A DNA stretch of 64,000 bases from JAXMDC01 sp046349035 (GTDB lineage: Bacteria; Pseudomonadota; Alphaproteobacteria; Rhizobiales; Kaistiaceae). The position numbers and the translations under genes were made by a program. The stretch spans positions 868,001 to 932,000 of the forward strand of contig JAXMDC010000002.1 of assembly GCA_046349035.1 (NCBI GenBank), in the 5' to 3' direction. Shown here piece after piece: positions 16,367 to 24,583 of the stretch (its first letter is position 1; each line of letters starts with the position of its first letter). The notes below the pieces were generated by a model that saw nothing but the letters and a program-made list of their open reading frames with translations, had not been told where the DNA came from and did not search any database.

Positions 16367-16729
16367 ATGCGTTTCATGACACTGGTGAAGAGCCCCGAGA
16401 ACCTTCGCCCGCCGCCTTCGCTGTTCGCTGCCATTGCCGAACTCGGCCGCGAGGCCGGCAGCAAGATGCTCTGGATGGGCGGGCTTGCCGCAACCCAGAC
16501 CGGCACCCGCCTGCGCCTCTACGACGGCCGCATTGACGTCAAGGACGGCCCGTTCACCGAAGCGAAGGAAGTCATCGGTGGCTTTGCAGTCTACGAGGTC
16601 GACAGCAAAGAAGAAGCCGTTGAATGGTGCCGGCGCTTCCTTGACGTCCATCGCCTGCATTGGCCGGAGTGGAGCGGCGAGGTGGAGATGCGGGTACTCA
16701 TGGATGGCCCACCGCCGCCACGCTCGTAA
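16367..16729 (+). CDS. YciI-like (DGPF) protein, ECF42-associated, copy 2
   Basis: A 120-residue paralogue of the preceding gene: same opening M-R-F-M-T-L-V-K-S, same D-G-P-F-T-E-A-K-E motif and V-D-S-K-E-E-A-V-E-W helix. It has a proline-rich stretch at 16-22 instead of an acidic one, and lacks the charged C-terminal tail of copy 1. ATG at 16367 follows GGAGAAATGCC. It ends 48 bases before the sigma factor start, so the three genes are probably transcribed together. Confidence 0.85.
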   Translation: MRFMTLVKSPENLRPPPSLFAAIAELGREAGSKMLWMGGLAATQTGTRLRLYDGRIDVKDGPFTEAKEVIGGFAVYEVDSKEEAVEWCRRFLDVHRLHWPEWSGEVEMRVLMDGPPPPRS

Positions 16730-16777
16730 CCCCCGGGGGTTGCGAAAACCGGCCGAATGAGGGCGTGATCGGCGGCG

Positions 16778-18049
16778 ATGTCCGCCGCCGACACAAATCG
16801 CCAGATCGAAGCGGTCTACCGCATCGAGTCGGCCCGCCTCGTCGCCGGTCTCGCCCGCATGGTCCGCGACATCGGCCTCGCCGAGGAGCTGGCACAGGAT
16901 GCCCTGATCGCCGCCCTCGAACACTGGCCGCAGGGCGGGATTCCGGAGAAACCGGGCGCTTGGCTCATGGCCACCGCCAAGCGCCGCGGCATCGACATGA
17001 TCCGCCGCCGCAAGGTCTTCGATCGCCAGGCCGGCGAACTGACCCGCCAGACCGAGGAACGTTTGACCGCATCCTTTGCCGACCCCGATGCGGCGCTCGA
17101 CGACGACATCGGCGACGAGCTTCTCGGACTCATCTTCGCCGCCTGTCACCCGCTTCTTTCGCCCGAGGCGCGCGTCGCCCTGACCCTCCGTCTGGTGGCG
17201 GGGCTCACCACCGCCGAGATCGCCAGAGGCTTCCTCGTCCCCGAGGCAACGATCGCCCAGCGCATCGTGCGGGCCAAACGGACGCTCGGCGACGCCGGCC
17301 TCCGGTTCGAGGTGCCGCACGGAACCGAGCGGGCCGAGCGCCTCGGCTCGGTCCTGGAGGTCGTCTACCTCATCTTCAACGAGGGTTACTCCGCCACTGC
17401 CGGAGACGACTGGATGCGCCCGCAGATGAGCGAGGAAGCGCTGCGGCTCGGACGCATCCTTGCCGGCCTCGCCCCTGAGGAACCGGAGGTGCACGGACTC
17501 GTCGCGCTGATGGAGCTTCAGGCCTCGCGCTTTGCCGCTCGGCGCGGGAAGGACGGCGAGGTCGTTCTTCTCGCCGACCAGGACCGCTCGCGCTGGGACC
17601 GCCTGTTGATCCGCCGCGGCCTCGATGCCCTCGATCGTGCCACCGCGCTCTTCGCCAATCGCGGCCCCTACACGCTCCAGGCGGCGCTCGCCGCCTGCCA
17701 CGCCCGCTCCCCGTCGATGAACTCCACTGACTGGCGGGAGATCGTCGGCCTCTACGATGAACTTTACGCCCTATCACCATCGCCGGTGGTCGCCCTTAAC
17801 CGTGCCGTCGCCCTCGGCATGGCAGAAGGCCCTGCCGCAGCGCTCCCGCTTGTCGAGCAGCTCGCAGCAGCCGGCACGCTCGACGGCTATCACCTGCTGC
17901 CGAGCGTCCGTGCCGACCTTCTCGCCAGGCTCGGTCGCCACGACGAAGCCCGGGCCGAATTCGAACACGCCGCAGCGTTGACGCAGAACCGGCGTGAACG
18001 GGAAATCCTGCTCGCCCGCGCCGAAGCGGAAGCAGCGGCGATCAGTTGA
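16778..18049 (+). CDS. ECF sigma factor, ECF42 type with C-terminal extension
   Basis: A 423-residue RNA polymerase sigma factor. Region 2 covers about 8-75, with L-A-E-E-L-A-Q-D-A-L-I-A-A-L-E-H-W and I-D-M-I-R-R-R-K. Region 4 is near 115-170 and ends R-I-V-R-A-K-R-T-L. It is followed by about 240 residues of TPR-like helices including the typical F-N-E-G-Y and A-R-S-P-S segments. This length and extension define the ECF42 group, in which the extension is needed for function and no anti-sigma factor is encoded nearby. The two DGPF genes upstream fit the group's usual context. Its stop overlaps the end of convergent folD by 8 bases. Confidence 0.9.
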   Translation: MSAADTNRQIEAVYRIESARLVAGLARMVRDIGLAEELAQDALIAALEHWPQGGIPEKPGAWLMATAKRRGIDMIRRRKVFDRQAGELTRQTEERLTASFADPDAALDDDIGDELLGLIFAACHPLLSPEARVALTLRLVAGLTTAEIARGFLVPEATIAQRIVRAKRTLGDAGLRFEVPHGTERAERLGSVLEVVYLIFNEGYSATAGDDWMRPQMSEEALRLGRILAGLAPEEPEVHGLVALMELQASRFAARRGKDGEVVLLADQDRSRWDRLLIRRGLDALDRATALFANRGPYTLQAALAACHARSPSMNSTDWREIVGLYDELYALSPSPVVALNRAVALGMAEGPAAALPLVEQLAAAGTLDGYHLLPSVRADLLARLGRHDEARAEFEHAAALTQNRREREILLARAEAEAAAIS

Positions 18050-18953
18050 ACGCCGGAGGCTCGCGGCCGGCCAGGCGAAAGGCGGCCGTCACCGTGTTCG
18101 CCATCAACATGGCAATGGTCATCGGCCCGACACCGCCCGGCACCGGAGTGATCCAACCGGCGACGGCGGAGGCCTCGGCGAAGGCGACGTCCCCGACCAG
18201 GCGAGTCTTGCCCTCGCCCCTCTCCGGCGCCGCTATGCGGTTCATACCGACATCGATCACCGTCGCACCGGGCTTGATCCAGTCGCCGCGCACCATCTCC
18301 GCCCGTCCCACGGCGGCCACGAGAATGTCGGCCTGACGGACCAGGGACGGCAGATCGCGCGAGCGGCTATGCGCGATCGTCACTGTGCAGTTCTGTTGGA
18401 GCAGCAGTTGTGCCACCGGCTTGCCGACGATGTTCGAGCGCCCGACCACCACCGCATGTGCGCCGGAGAGGTCGCGGCCAAGAGCACTCTGTGCAAGGAT
18501 GACGCAGCCGGCCGGTGTGCACGGGACCAGCGCCCCCGACAATCCGCTCGCCAAACGTCCGACATTGATCGGGTGGAAGCCGTCGGCGTCCTTCTCCGGG
18601 CGGATCGTCTCCAGAACGCGACTGGCGTCGATGCCACACGGCAGCGGCAGTTGCACGAGGATGCCATGGATGGCGCGATCGGCGTTGAGCCGGTCGACGA
18701 GGGCCAACACGTCGCGCTCCGCCGTCGTCGCCGGCAAAGTGTGTTGTACTGAGTGGAAGCCGAGCGCCTCGGCCATCTTGCCCTTGCTGCCGACATAGAC
18801 CTGGCTCGCCGGGTCGTCGCCGACCAGAACCACCGCTAGCCCGGGCCGCAGTCCGGCTTCGGCCTTGAGCTGCGCAGCAGCGGCGCCGACCTTTGCAGTC
18901 ACCCCGGCGGCGATGGCCTTGCCGTCGATGATCCGTCCCGTTTCACCCGGCAT
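18042..18953 (-). CDS. folD: FolD: methylenetetrahydrofolate dehydrogenase / methenyl-THF cyclohydrolase
   Basis: Bifunctional one-carbon enzyme interconverting 5,10-methylene-, methenyl- and 10-formyl-tetrahydrofolate with NADP. The 303 residues carry the family marks: Y-V-G-S-K-G-K (catalytic Lys near 60), Q-L-P-L-P near 105, D-A-D-G-F-H, P-C-T-P-A-G, the NADP loop V-V-V-G-R-S-N-I-V-G-K-P and C-terminal P-V-P-G-G-V-G-P-M-T. ATG at 18953 is used; the open frame extends to 19073 but that part overlaps cutA. It overlaps the 3' end of cutA by 11 bases, indicating coupled translation. Confidence 0.95.
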   Translation of the reverse strand: MPGETGRIIDGKAIAAGVTAKVGAAAAQLKAEAGLRPGLAVVLVGDDPASQVYVGSKGKMAEALGFHSVQHTLPATTAERDVLALVDRLNADRAIHGILVQLPLPCGIDASRVLETIRPEKDADGFHPINVGRLASGLSGALVPCTPAGCVILAQSALGRDLSGAHAVVVGRSNIVGKPVAQLLLQQNCTVTIAHSRSRDLPSLVRQADILVAAVGRAEMVRGDWIKPGATVIDVGMNRIAAPERGEGKTRLVGDVAFAEASAVAGWITPVPGGVGPMTIAMLMANTVTAAFRLAGREPPAFN

Positions 18954-19308
18954 CGCCCGCCCCTTGTCCCGCGCTTTCCGCCCCGATCCAGTCGAGATAC
19001 GGCTGGCTGCCGCCACTGATCGGGATGACAACGATCGCGGGGGTTTCATAGGGGTGGTGGCGCGCGACGGCAACCGTGACGGCGTCGGCGCGGGTGGCGA
19101 GAGTCTTGACGATCATCACAGTCTCGTTGGCCGTCTCCACGGCACCCTTCCAACGGTAGATCGAAGCCATCCCCGGCAGGATGTTGACGCAGGCCGCCAG
19201 CCCCGCCTCGACCAACGCCCGGCCGGCCGACGCGGCCGACGCGGTGTCCGGCCAGGTGGTATAGACCAACACCGTCGCTGGATCGGCCTTGCTGCTGACT
19301 TTCGCCAC
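18943..19308 (-). CDS. cutA: CutA1-like divalent cation tolerance protein
   Basis: A 121-residue trimeric ferredoxin-fold protein of the CutA1 family. Recognisable blocks are V-L-V-Y-T-T-W-P-D near 12-20, L-A-A-C-V-N-I-L-P-G near 40 with the conserved Cys, Y-R-W-K-G, and H-P-Y-E-T-P in the second half. A GTG start at 19308 is chosen because AGGAGG lies 5 bases upstream; the ATG at 19344 has no comparable site. The C-terminal tail (A-E-S-A-G-Q-G-A-G) is longer than usual and overlaps the folD start. Family function (metal tolerance) is poorly understood. Confidence 0.88.
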   Translation of the reverse strand: MAKVSSKADPATVLVYTTWPDTASAASAGRALVEAGLAACVNILPGMASIYRWKGAVETANETVMIVKTLATRADAVTVAVARHHPYETPAIVVIPISGGSQPYLDWIGAESAGQGAGDAG

Positions 19309-19393
19309 CCTCTCCTCCTGCCGTGGAAACGCCGGGTCCGCCATGCTAGTCCGAGCGCCGAACGGCCTGCAAAGGCAAGCGCTTGGGGACCGC

Positions 19394-20161
19394 ATGAACG
19401 CCGGCAAACTCGCCTTCCTCGCCAGCGACGCCGAGGAGTCGCAGGCCTCGCGCGCGCGGCTTGCCCGCACCTATGGAGATGCCGCCGCCGACAAGGCCGA
19501 TGTCATCGTCGCCCTCGGCGGCGATGGCTTCATGCTTCAGGCTCTCCGCCGGTTCATGAACACTGGCAAGCCGATCTACGGCATGAACCGCGGCTCGGTC
19601 GGCTTTCTCATGAACGAGTATCGCGAGGACGACCTGCCGCGCCGCATCGGCGCCGCCGTCGTCAATCGCCTCCATCCCCTCGCCATGACCACGCGGGACG
19701 AGGCTGGCAACGAGCAGACGTCTTACGCCATCAACGAGGCCTCGCTCTTCCGCCAGTCATACCAGGCCGCCAAGCTCCGCATTTCCATTGACGGCAATGT
19801 CCGCCTCGATGAGTTGATCTGCGACGGCGTCCTGGTGGCGACGCCGGCCGGCAGCACCGCCTATAATCTTTCGGTGCACGGGCCGATTGTCCCGGTCACT
19901 GCCCACCTCCTCGCCCTGACACCGATCAGCGCTTTCCGCCCGCGCCTGTGGCGCGGCGCGCTGCTGCCCGACCGCGCCAAGGTGCGGGTCGAGGTTCTCG
20001 ATGCGCGTAAACGACCGGTTAACGCGGTCGCCGACCATACCGAGGTCAAATCGGTGGTCGAGGTGAAGGTCGAACAGGATCGGGGGCTGGAAAGCCTGCT
20101 GATGTTCGATCCCGACCATTCCTGGGAAGAGCGCATCCTGACCGAGCAGTTCAAATACTGA
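19394..20161 (+). CDS. nadK: NAD kinase
   Basis: Cytosolic enzyme making NADP from NAD and ATP. The 255-residue protein has A-L-G-G-D-G-F-M near 41-48 (catalytic GGDG), the N-E-A-S-L-F NAD-ribose site near 117, G-D-G-V-L-V-A-T-P-A-G-S-T-A-Y near 145-159 and a C-terminal F-D-P-D-H-S-W. It is the shorter alphaproteobacterial form. ATG at 19394; divergent from cutA with 85 bases between, which must hold both promoters. Confidence 0.93.
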   Translation: MNAGKLAFLASDAEESQASRARLARTYGDAAADKADVIVALGGDGFMLQALRRFMNTGKPIYGMNRGSVGFLMNEYREDDLPRRIGAAVVNRLHPLAMTTRDEAGNEQTSYAINEASLFRQSYQAAKLRISIDGNVRLDELICDGVLVATPAGSTAYNLSVHGPIVPVTAHLLALTPISAFRPRLWRGALLPDRAKVRVEVLDARKRPVNAVADHTEVKSVVEVKVEQDRGLESLLMFDPDHSWEERILTEQFKY

Positions 20162-20287
20162 TCGTCCTCTAAGCGTAACGTCTTCTTAAAATAGCGGTTG
20201 GTACTGTCCCGCCACCGCAGTCTGGGCAATCGATCAGGGCGTTTTGCTGCAGCTAGGCGGACCGACTGTTGCGGGGCGTTGAGTACG

Positions 20288-20755
20288 ATGACAACCGCTG
20301 GCCCTTCGGCGACCCAAGGTGGGGCCGCCAATCCCAATAGCCAAGACGCCGCCTCCAGTGCCGAGGCCCCGTCCACCGGCATGAAGAGCTGGCTTAGCGC
20401 TCACGTGCAGGTGCTGCGCAAGGCCTACGAGAATCTCGAGAACAACGAATTTCGCGGCTCGGCGCTCAAAGACTTCATCGAAGTCGCCAACGAGATGCGC
20501 GGCCACGCCGAGGGCATGGGTTACCCGCTCGCCGGCAACGTTGCCGAGTGCCTCTGCCGCCTGCTTGGCGAGACGCCGGATGCCGAACGGCTGCCGCGCG
20601 TCTTGGTGCGCCAACATGTCGACGCCATCCGCGCCATCGTCGCCGAAGATGCGGCCGGCGATACCAACTCGCTTGCTTCGGCCATTGTCGCCAAGTTGCG
20701 CGATGTCACCGACGACTTCATCGCCGGCGAGGCCAAGCGCGCTAACGCCGCCTGA
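20288..20755 (+). CDS. Hpt-like helical protein lacking the phosphoacceptor histidine
   Basis: A 155-residue protein: a low-complexity N-terminal 30 residues, then a helical domain resembling histidine phosphotransfer (Hpt) proteins. The normal H-D-L-K-G-x-x-x-x-x-G-Y-P-L motif reads N68-E-M-R-G-H-A-E-G-M-G-Y-P-L here, so Asn68 replaces the phosphorylated His. Downstream R-Q-H-V-D-A-I-R-A-I-V matches the second half of such domains. It cannot relay phosphate in the usual way and may be a pseudo-Hpt binding protein. It is convergent with the DUF2336 gene, 7 bases apart. ATG at 20288. Confidence 0.6.
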   Translation: MTTAGPSATQGGAANPNSQDAASSAEAPSTGMKSWLSAHVQVLRKAYENLENNEFRGSALKDFIEVANEMRGHAEGMGYPLAGNVAECLCRLLGETPDAERLPRVLVRQHVDAIRAIVAEDAAGDTNSLASAIVAKLRDVTDDFIAGEAKRANAA

Positions 20756-20762
20756 GCGACGG

Positions 20763-21881
20763 CTACGCCGCCTGCCGGCGCGCTTCAAGATAGGCGCGCG
20801 CCGCACTCCGCGAGGCATCGGCGGCAAAGCGCCGAAGCATCCCCAGCACCTCCGCCGGCTCGCCTCCGGTCAACTCGACAAACCGCTCGATCACGCGGTC
20901 GGTCATTTCCCGGCTGAAGCCATAGTGCTCGACTGACCCGGCCTCCACGTCGAACTCGGAGCAACTGTCGATCGCCGCAACGAACGCGTCGAAAATGGGC
21001 AGCGGCAACCCGGCCCGGCGGTAGACGGCGCGCAAGCCGCCGCGATGCGGGTGGCGCACCAGCCCGACGATCCGCTCCATCGGCATCTGGCAGAGCGTTG
21101 CCAGCGCCACCTCGAACAGGCCGACATTGCCGGCGCAAAGCCCGCGGAGGAGCAGCGAGGTGGTGAGCTGACCGGTCACGCGAAGATGTTCGACAAGAGT
21201 CTGCAGTTCCTCCAGCGAACACTCGGCGGCGAGCACGACGGTTGCCCGGTCGCAGGTCTCGCGAGCGCTGTCGGGGCCGTCGGCATCGGCCGCCGGTAGC
21301 GTCATGCTGATCCGCCGTATCAGCGCCTGCTGCGCGTCGATTGGCAGGTCTAGGCGCGCCAACAGCGCCTCGCGCACAGCAAAGTCGTCTCCGAACCGGT
21401 CGGCGATCCGGCGCAGGCTGAGCCGCGCCATCTCCACATTGGGATTGGCGAGCAACGCCTCGACCGCTTCGACGCTGCCGACCTCCGCGATCGCCGCCGC
21501 CACAGTCCCCTCGACCGCCGGTCTGGAGGAGATAACCGCTTGGACGTCCGGCGACGAAGACGCGACGATGTCGACTAATTCTGCGTCGACGAAGACCGGC
21601 GAGCGAGCCAGCACGACTCGAGCGATCTCATATTGGTCGCGCGCCAACGCCAGAACCATGTGTCGCGGCGCCCGTTCGCTATTGGCGAAAGCATCGGCGA
21701 GAGCGAAGCGGACCGTGACGTCCTCGTCATCGAGAAGCAGCGTCAGCGTCGCTTCCATTTCGTCGCGGACGTCCTGTCCGACATCGGAGTGAAGGTAGGC
21801 TCGCGCCAGGGCATGTGCGGCGTCGGCTCTCGCCCCCACCGTCGCTTCCGCGGCCCAACGCATGAAATCCTGTACAAGCAT
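20763..21881 (-). CDS. DUF2336 domain protein
   Basis: A 372-residue soluble, almost entirely alpha-helical protein of the alphaproteobacterial DUF2336 family. It reads as successive HEAT-like helix pairs: I-A-R-V-V-L-A-R-S-P-V near 85-95, then A-L-L-A-N-P-N-V-E-M and R-L-S-L-R-R-I-A-D-R-F. Family members are suspected signalling or scaffold proteins but have no settled function. It lies between the Hpt-like gene (convergent) and a transglycosylase gene upstream on the same strand (6 bases), so it probably shares that transcript. Confidence 0.8.
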   Translation of the reverse strand: MLVQDFMRWAAEATVGARADAAHALARAYLHSDVGQDVRDEMEATLTLLLDDEDVTVRFALADAFANSERAPRHMVLALARDQYEIARVVLARSPVFVDAELVDIVASSSPDVQAVISSRPAVEGTVAAAIAEVGSVEAVEALLANPNVEMARLSLRRIADRFGDDFAVREALLARLDLPIDAQQALIRRISMTLPAADADGPDSARETCDRATVVLAAECSLEELQTLVEHLRVTGQLTTSLLLRGLCAGNVGLFEVALATLCQMPMERIVGLVRHPHRGGLRAVYRRAGLPLPIFDAFVAAIDSCSEFDVEAGSVEHYGFSREMTDRVIERFVELTGGEPAEVLGMLRRFAADASRSAARAYLEARRQAA

Positions 21882-21887
21882 GACCGA

Positions 21888-22796
21888 CTAACCGAACGCG
21901 GGAGCAAATCGACTACGGGGTCCGGCGGGCCGCAGCGCTTCGGCAGCCGTCTCGGGTTGGACCTGTTGAGCTGGAGCGACCGGCGGAGCAAACCGGCTCC
22001 GCGGCGCCGGTGTGGCGGGAGGCAGGGCCATCGACGTCACGGCCTGCGCCGCCCCGCGAAGCGGCTCGGCGGCATAGCCCATCGGAGCCACGACAGGACC
22101 GCGGGTTGAGGGAGCGAACGCCGCAAGCGGGCGCGCGGCGACGGCGGCGGCCATCGCCGCTGGCGGCGACGCCGGAGCCGACTGGCCTGGAGCGCGGCTT
22201 CGCGTCAGGACGCCATAGACTTGATCGACCGAGCGCGGCGCACCCGTCCGGTCGAAGAAGATCGCTCGATTGGCCGCCGCCTCCGCCGGGAAATAGCGGG
22301 CCGCTTCGCCGGCCGGATCCCGGTCGCGAAGCGAAATCAGCCGCACCGCCCCGGCCGCGCCGAGGAAATGGGCGGCGTAGAGTTCGCCGTCGGTGGCTCT
22401 TCGCCCGAGTTGACCGGCAAGAAAATCGGCATTCCGCACCGTGAACGCGCCGGCCATTTCGGCGGAGATCGCCGGGTCGTGCCGCAGCGCCAGAATCTCC
22501 GCCCGCACCTGTGGGTCGGCAACCACGTAGCTCGCGCCTCGCCGCTCGATTCTGGCGGCAAGGTCGCCAAGACCGAAGCGCTCCCCCTCCTCCTTGATCA
22601 TCTGCAGCCAGGTGCGATCGAGGAACTGAAAAAGCCCGGCCGCGCTCGTCCCCGGTGCCCGCGCCGACGGGTCGAGGGAGCTTTCGCGCTTAGCGGTATC
22701 CAAGAGATACTGAAACGACGTGCCGGTAGCGGCGGCGGCCGACTGCAGCGCCCGCGTGACCGCATCGGGTGCGGCAGCTGACACTGGGTTGATCAT
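21888..22796 (-). CDS. lytic transglycosylase domain protein
   Basis: A 302-residue protein with a lysozyme-like transglycosylase domain in its N-terminal 190 residues. The catalytic glutamate is in T-A-K-R-E-S-S-L-D near residue 38, followed by S-A-A-G-L-F-Q-F near 52-59 and A-A-H-F-L-G-A-A-G near 143. The remaining 110 residues are disordered and rich in Ala and Pro. No clear signal peptide is present, as in flagellar or rod-type murein hydrolases exported by another route. ATG at 22796. First gene of the unit with the DUF2336 gene. Confidence 0.8.
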   Translation of the reverse strand: MINPVSAAAPDAVTRALQSAAAATGTSFQYLLDTAKRESSLDPSARAPGTSAAGLFQFLDRTWLQMIKEEGERFGLGDLAARIERRGASYVVADPQVRAEILALRHDPAISAEMAGAFTVRNADFLAGQLGRRATDGELYAAHFLGAAGAVRLISLRDRDPAGEAARYFPAEAAANRAIFFDRTGAPRSVDQVYGVLTRSRAPGQSAPASPPAAMAAAVAARPLAAFAPSTRGPVVAPMGYAAEPLRGAAQAVTSMALPPATPAPRSRFAPPVAPAQQVQPETAAEALRPAGPRSRFAPAFG

Positions 22797-22880
22797 ACCG
22801 CGCCGCCCCCGCTTGGTTACCCTCCCCTTAAGAATGGCGAAGCAGGGTAAAAGCGCGGTTAACTGCGAAAAGAAGAGGCG

Positions 22881-23450
22881 TCAGCCTTGCCAGGCGGTAG
22901 TGAGCGAGGCAACGGCGACACGCGGCCGTTCGAGGGCCGGACCATTCGGCGTGCCGATGTGGACAATCCCGGCGACCTTCTCGCCCGGGCGGAGCCCGAG
23001 GATTCTTTGCCCCTCCTCGTCGTAGCAGAACCACCCGGTTAGCCAGTTGGCGGCAAAACCCATGGCGTGCGCGGCAAGGAGAAGATTCATAGTCGCCGCT
23101 CCCGCCGACATCGCCTGCTCCCACTCCGGGATCTTGACGTGCGGGGAGGCGCGGCTGACGACGGCAACCGCGAGCGGCGCCTGCGCCAGCCTCATCTTGT
23201 CCTGCTGGATGAAGCCCGGCGAGATATCCGGTTCATTGCGCAGCCGCAGTTCCGCCAGCTTTAGCCCGACCGCAAAGCGCGCTTCGCCCTTGAAGACGAT
23301 GAATCGCCAGGGGGTCAGCTTCCCGTGGTCGGGCACCCGCATGGCGATCGCCAGCATTTCGTTTACTTGCTCGTCGCTTGGCGCTGGTTCGCTGAGATTG
23401 GCGGCGGCGACGGAAGTCCGTGTCTTGAGGAGTTGCAGGGCGTCGGGCAT
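22881..23450 (-). CDS. nitroreductase family protein
   Basis: A 189-residue FMN-dependent oxidoreductase of the short YdjA-like type, probably dimeric and using NAD(P)H. Family marks are R-V-P-D-H-G-K-L-T-P-W-R near 38-49 (FMN binding), A-M-S-A-G-A-A-T-M-N-L-L-L-A-A-H near 115-130, G-F-A-A-N-W-L-T-G and the C-terminal G-T-P-N-G-P. Usual substrates in the family are nitro compounds, quinones or flavins; none is indicated here. ATG at 23450; the longer open frame to 23606 has no start signal. Confidence 0.88.
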   Translation of the reverse strand: MPDALQLLKTRTSVAAANLSEPAPSDEQVNEMLAIAMRVPDHGKLTPWRFIVFKGEARFAVGLKLAELRLRNEPDISPGFIQQDKMRLAQAPLAVAVVSRASPHVKIPEWEQAMSAGAATMNLLLAAHAMGFAANWLTGWFCYDEEGQRILGLRPGEKVAGIVHIGTPNGPALERPRVAVASLTTAWQG

Positions 23451-23573
23451 TCTTGGCACGCTTCTCGGGGTCGGGGTCGCTAGAAACCTCGTTTTTTGCC
23501 CGTTTTGCAACGGGAACGAAAGGCGCACCACGTCTCGATGACGCCGAAAATTGGATGGAAGAACATAGGCCGC

Positions 23574-24575
23574 ATGCGCCGACTTGCCAGCCTGCCCTCG
23601 CTGCATCTGCCGTCAGCCGCATTCCTGCGCGTCGGCCTGCTCGTGCTCGCCGGAGCGCTGGCCGTCCCAGCCGCCGGGCAAAATGGCCCGGCGCCGCAGC
23701 CCGGGCCGCGGCCCGGCGCCCCTGGCCCAACCGGCGCGCCGCCTGCAACGCCGGGTGACCCGCCCGGCCTGCGTGGCCAGCAGCCTGTCGCTCCCGCGAC
23801 CCGCCCGACCAGCGACGCCCTCATCGACTTCGTGCTGGAAGCGCGTCTTGTGCCCGGCGGCGCCCCGGTCACCGCCGGCGTCACCTGGCGCGTGTTCCCC
23901 GAGGCGCTTGACGCCGCCGGCCGCCTTCCCGTCCTTGCCGAAATCACCGGCGGCGCCGTCAGGATTCGCCTCCGTCCCGGCGGCTACCTCGTCCACGCTG
24001 CTTACGGCAAGGCCGGCGTGACCAAGCACATCAACGTCGCGCCAGAATCTGTCCGCGACAGCGTCGTTCTGAATGCCGGCGCGCTTCGCCTCGCGGCGAT
24101 TGTCGGCAAAGACACGCCGCTCGCCAAGAACGCCGTCTCCTTCGACATTTACAGCCTCGGCGACGAGGAGAACGACCGCACCCTCATTGTCGGCAACGCT
24201 CAGCCGGGAACGCTGCTGCGGCTGACCGCCGGCACGTACAACGTGGTCAGCCGCTATGGCGAGGCCAATGCCATCGTCCGCGCCGACATCGTCGTCACCG
24301 CCGGAAAGCTGACCGATGCGACCATCTTCCAGCGTGCCGCCAAACTGACCCTGAAGCTGGTGGCCGAGCGAGGCGGCGAGGCCCTCGCCAACACTGCCTG
24401 GTCGGTGGTCACCCCCGGCGGCGAAAGCGTCTTTGAGAGCGTCGGCGCCTTCCCAACCGTGGTCCTTGCCGCCGGCGACTACACCGCCATCGCCAAGAAC
24501 AACGGCAAGATCTACGAGAGCAATTTCACCGTGCAGCCGGACGTCAATCGCGACGTCGAGGTGATCGCCAAGTAG
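23574..24575 (+). CDS. secreted protein with proline-rich linker and beta-sandwich repeats
   Basis: A 333-residue exported protein I cannot name. A signal peptide of about 36 residues (V-P-A-A-G-Q) is followed by a Pro/Gly-rich linker (37-80). Three beta-rich repeats of about 80 residues come next, each ending in a pattern like G-x-Y-x-V, as in P-G-G-Y-L-V-H-A-A-Y, A-G-T-Y-N-V-V-S-R-Y and A-G-D-Y-T-A-I-A-K. This resembles transthyretin-like or PEGA-type folds, suggesting a surface or peptidoglycan-facing adhesive role. Start uncertain: ATG 23574 gives the best signal peptide, ATG 23538 is possible. Divergent from the nitroreductase gene; nearly touches convergent thrS. Confidence 0.65.
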   Translation: MRRLASLPSLHLPSAAFLRVGLLVLAGALAVPAAGQNGPAPQPGPRPGAPGPTGAPPATPGDPPGLRGQQPVAPATRPTSDALIDFVLEARLVPGGAPVTAGVTWRVFPEALDAAGRLPVLAEITGGAVRIRLRPGGYLVHAAYGKAGVTKHINVAPESVRDSVVLNAGALRLAAIVGKDTPLAKNAVSFDIYSLGDEENDRTLIVGNAQPGTLLRLTAGTYNVVSRYGEANAIVRADIVVTAGKLTDATIFQRAAKLTLKLVAERGGEALANTAWSVVTPGGESVFESVGAFPTVVLAAGDYTAIAKNNGKIYESNFTVQPDVNRDVEVIAK

Positions 24576-24583
24576 CCGGCGAG

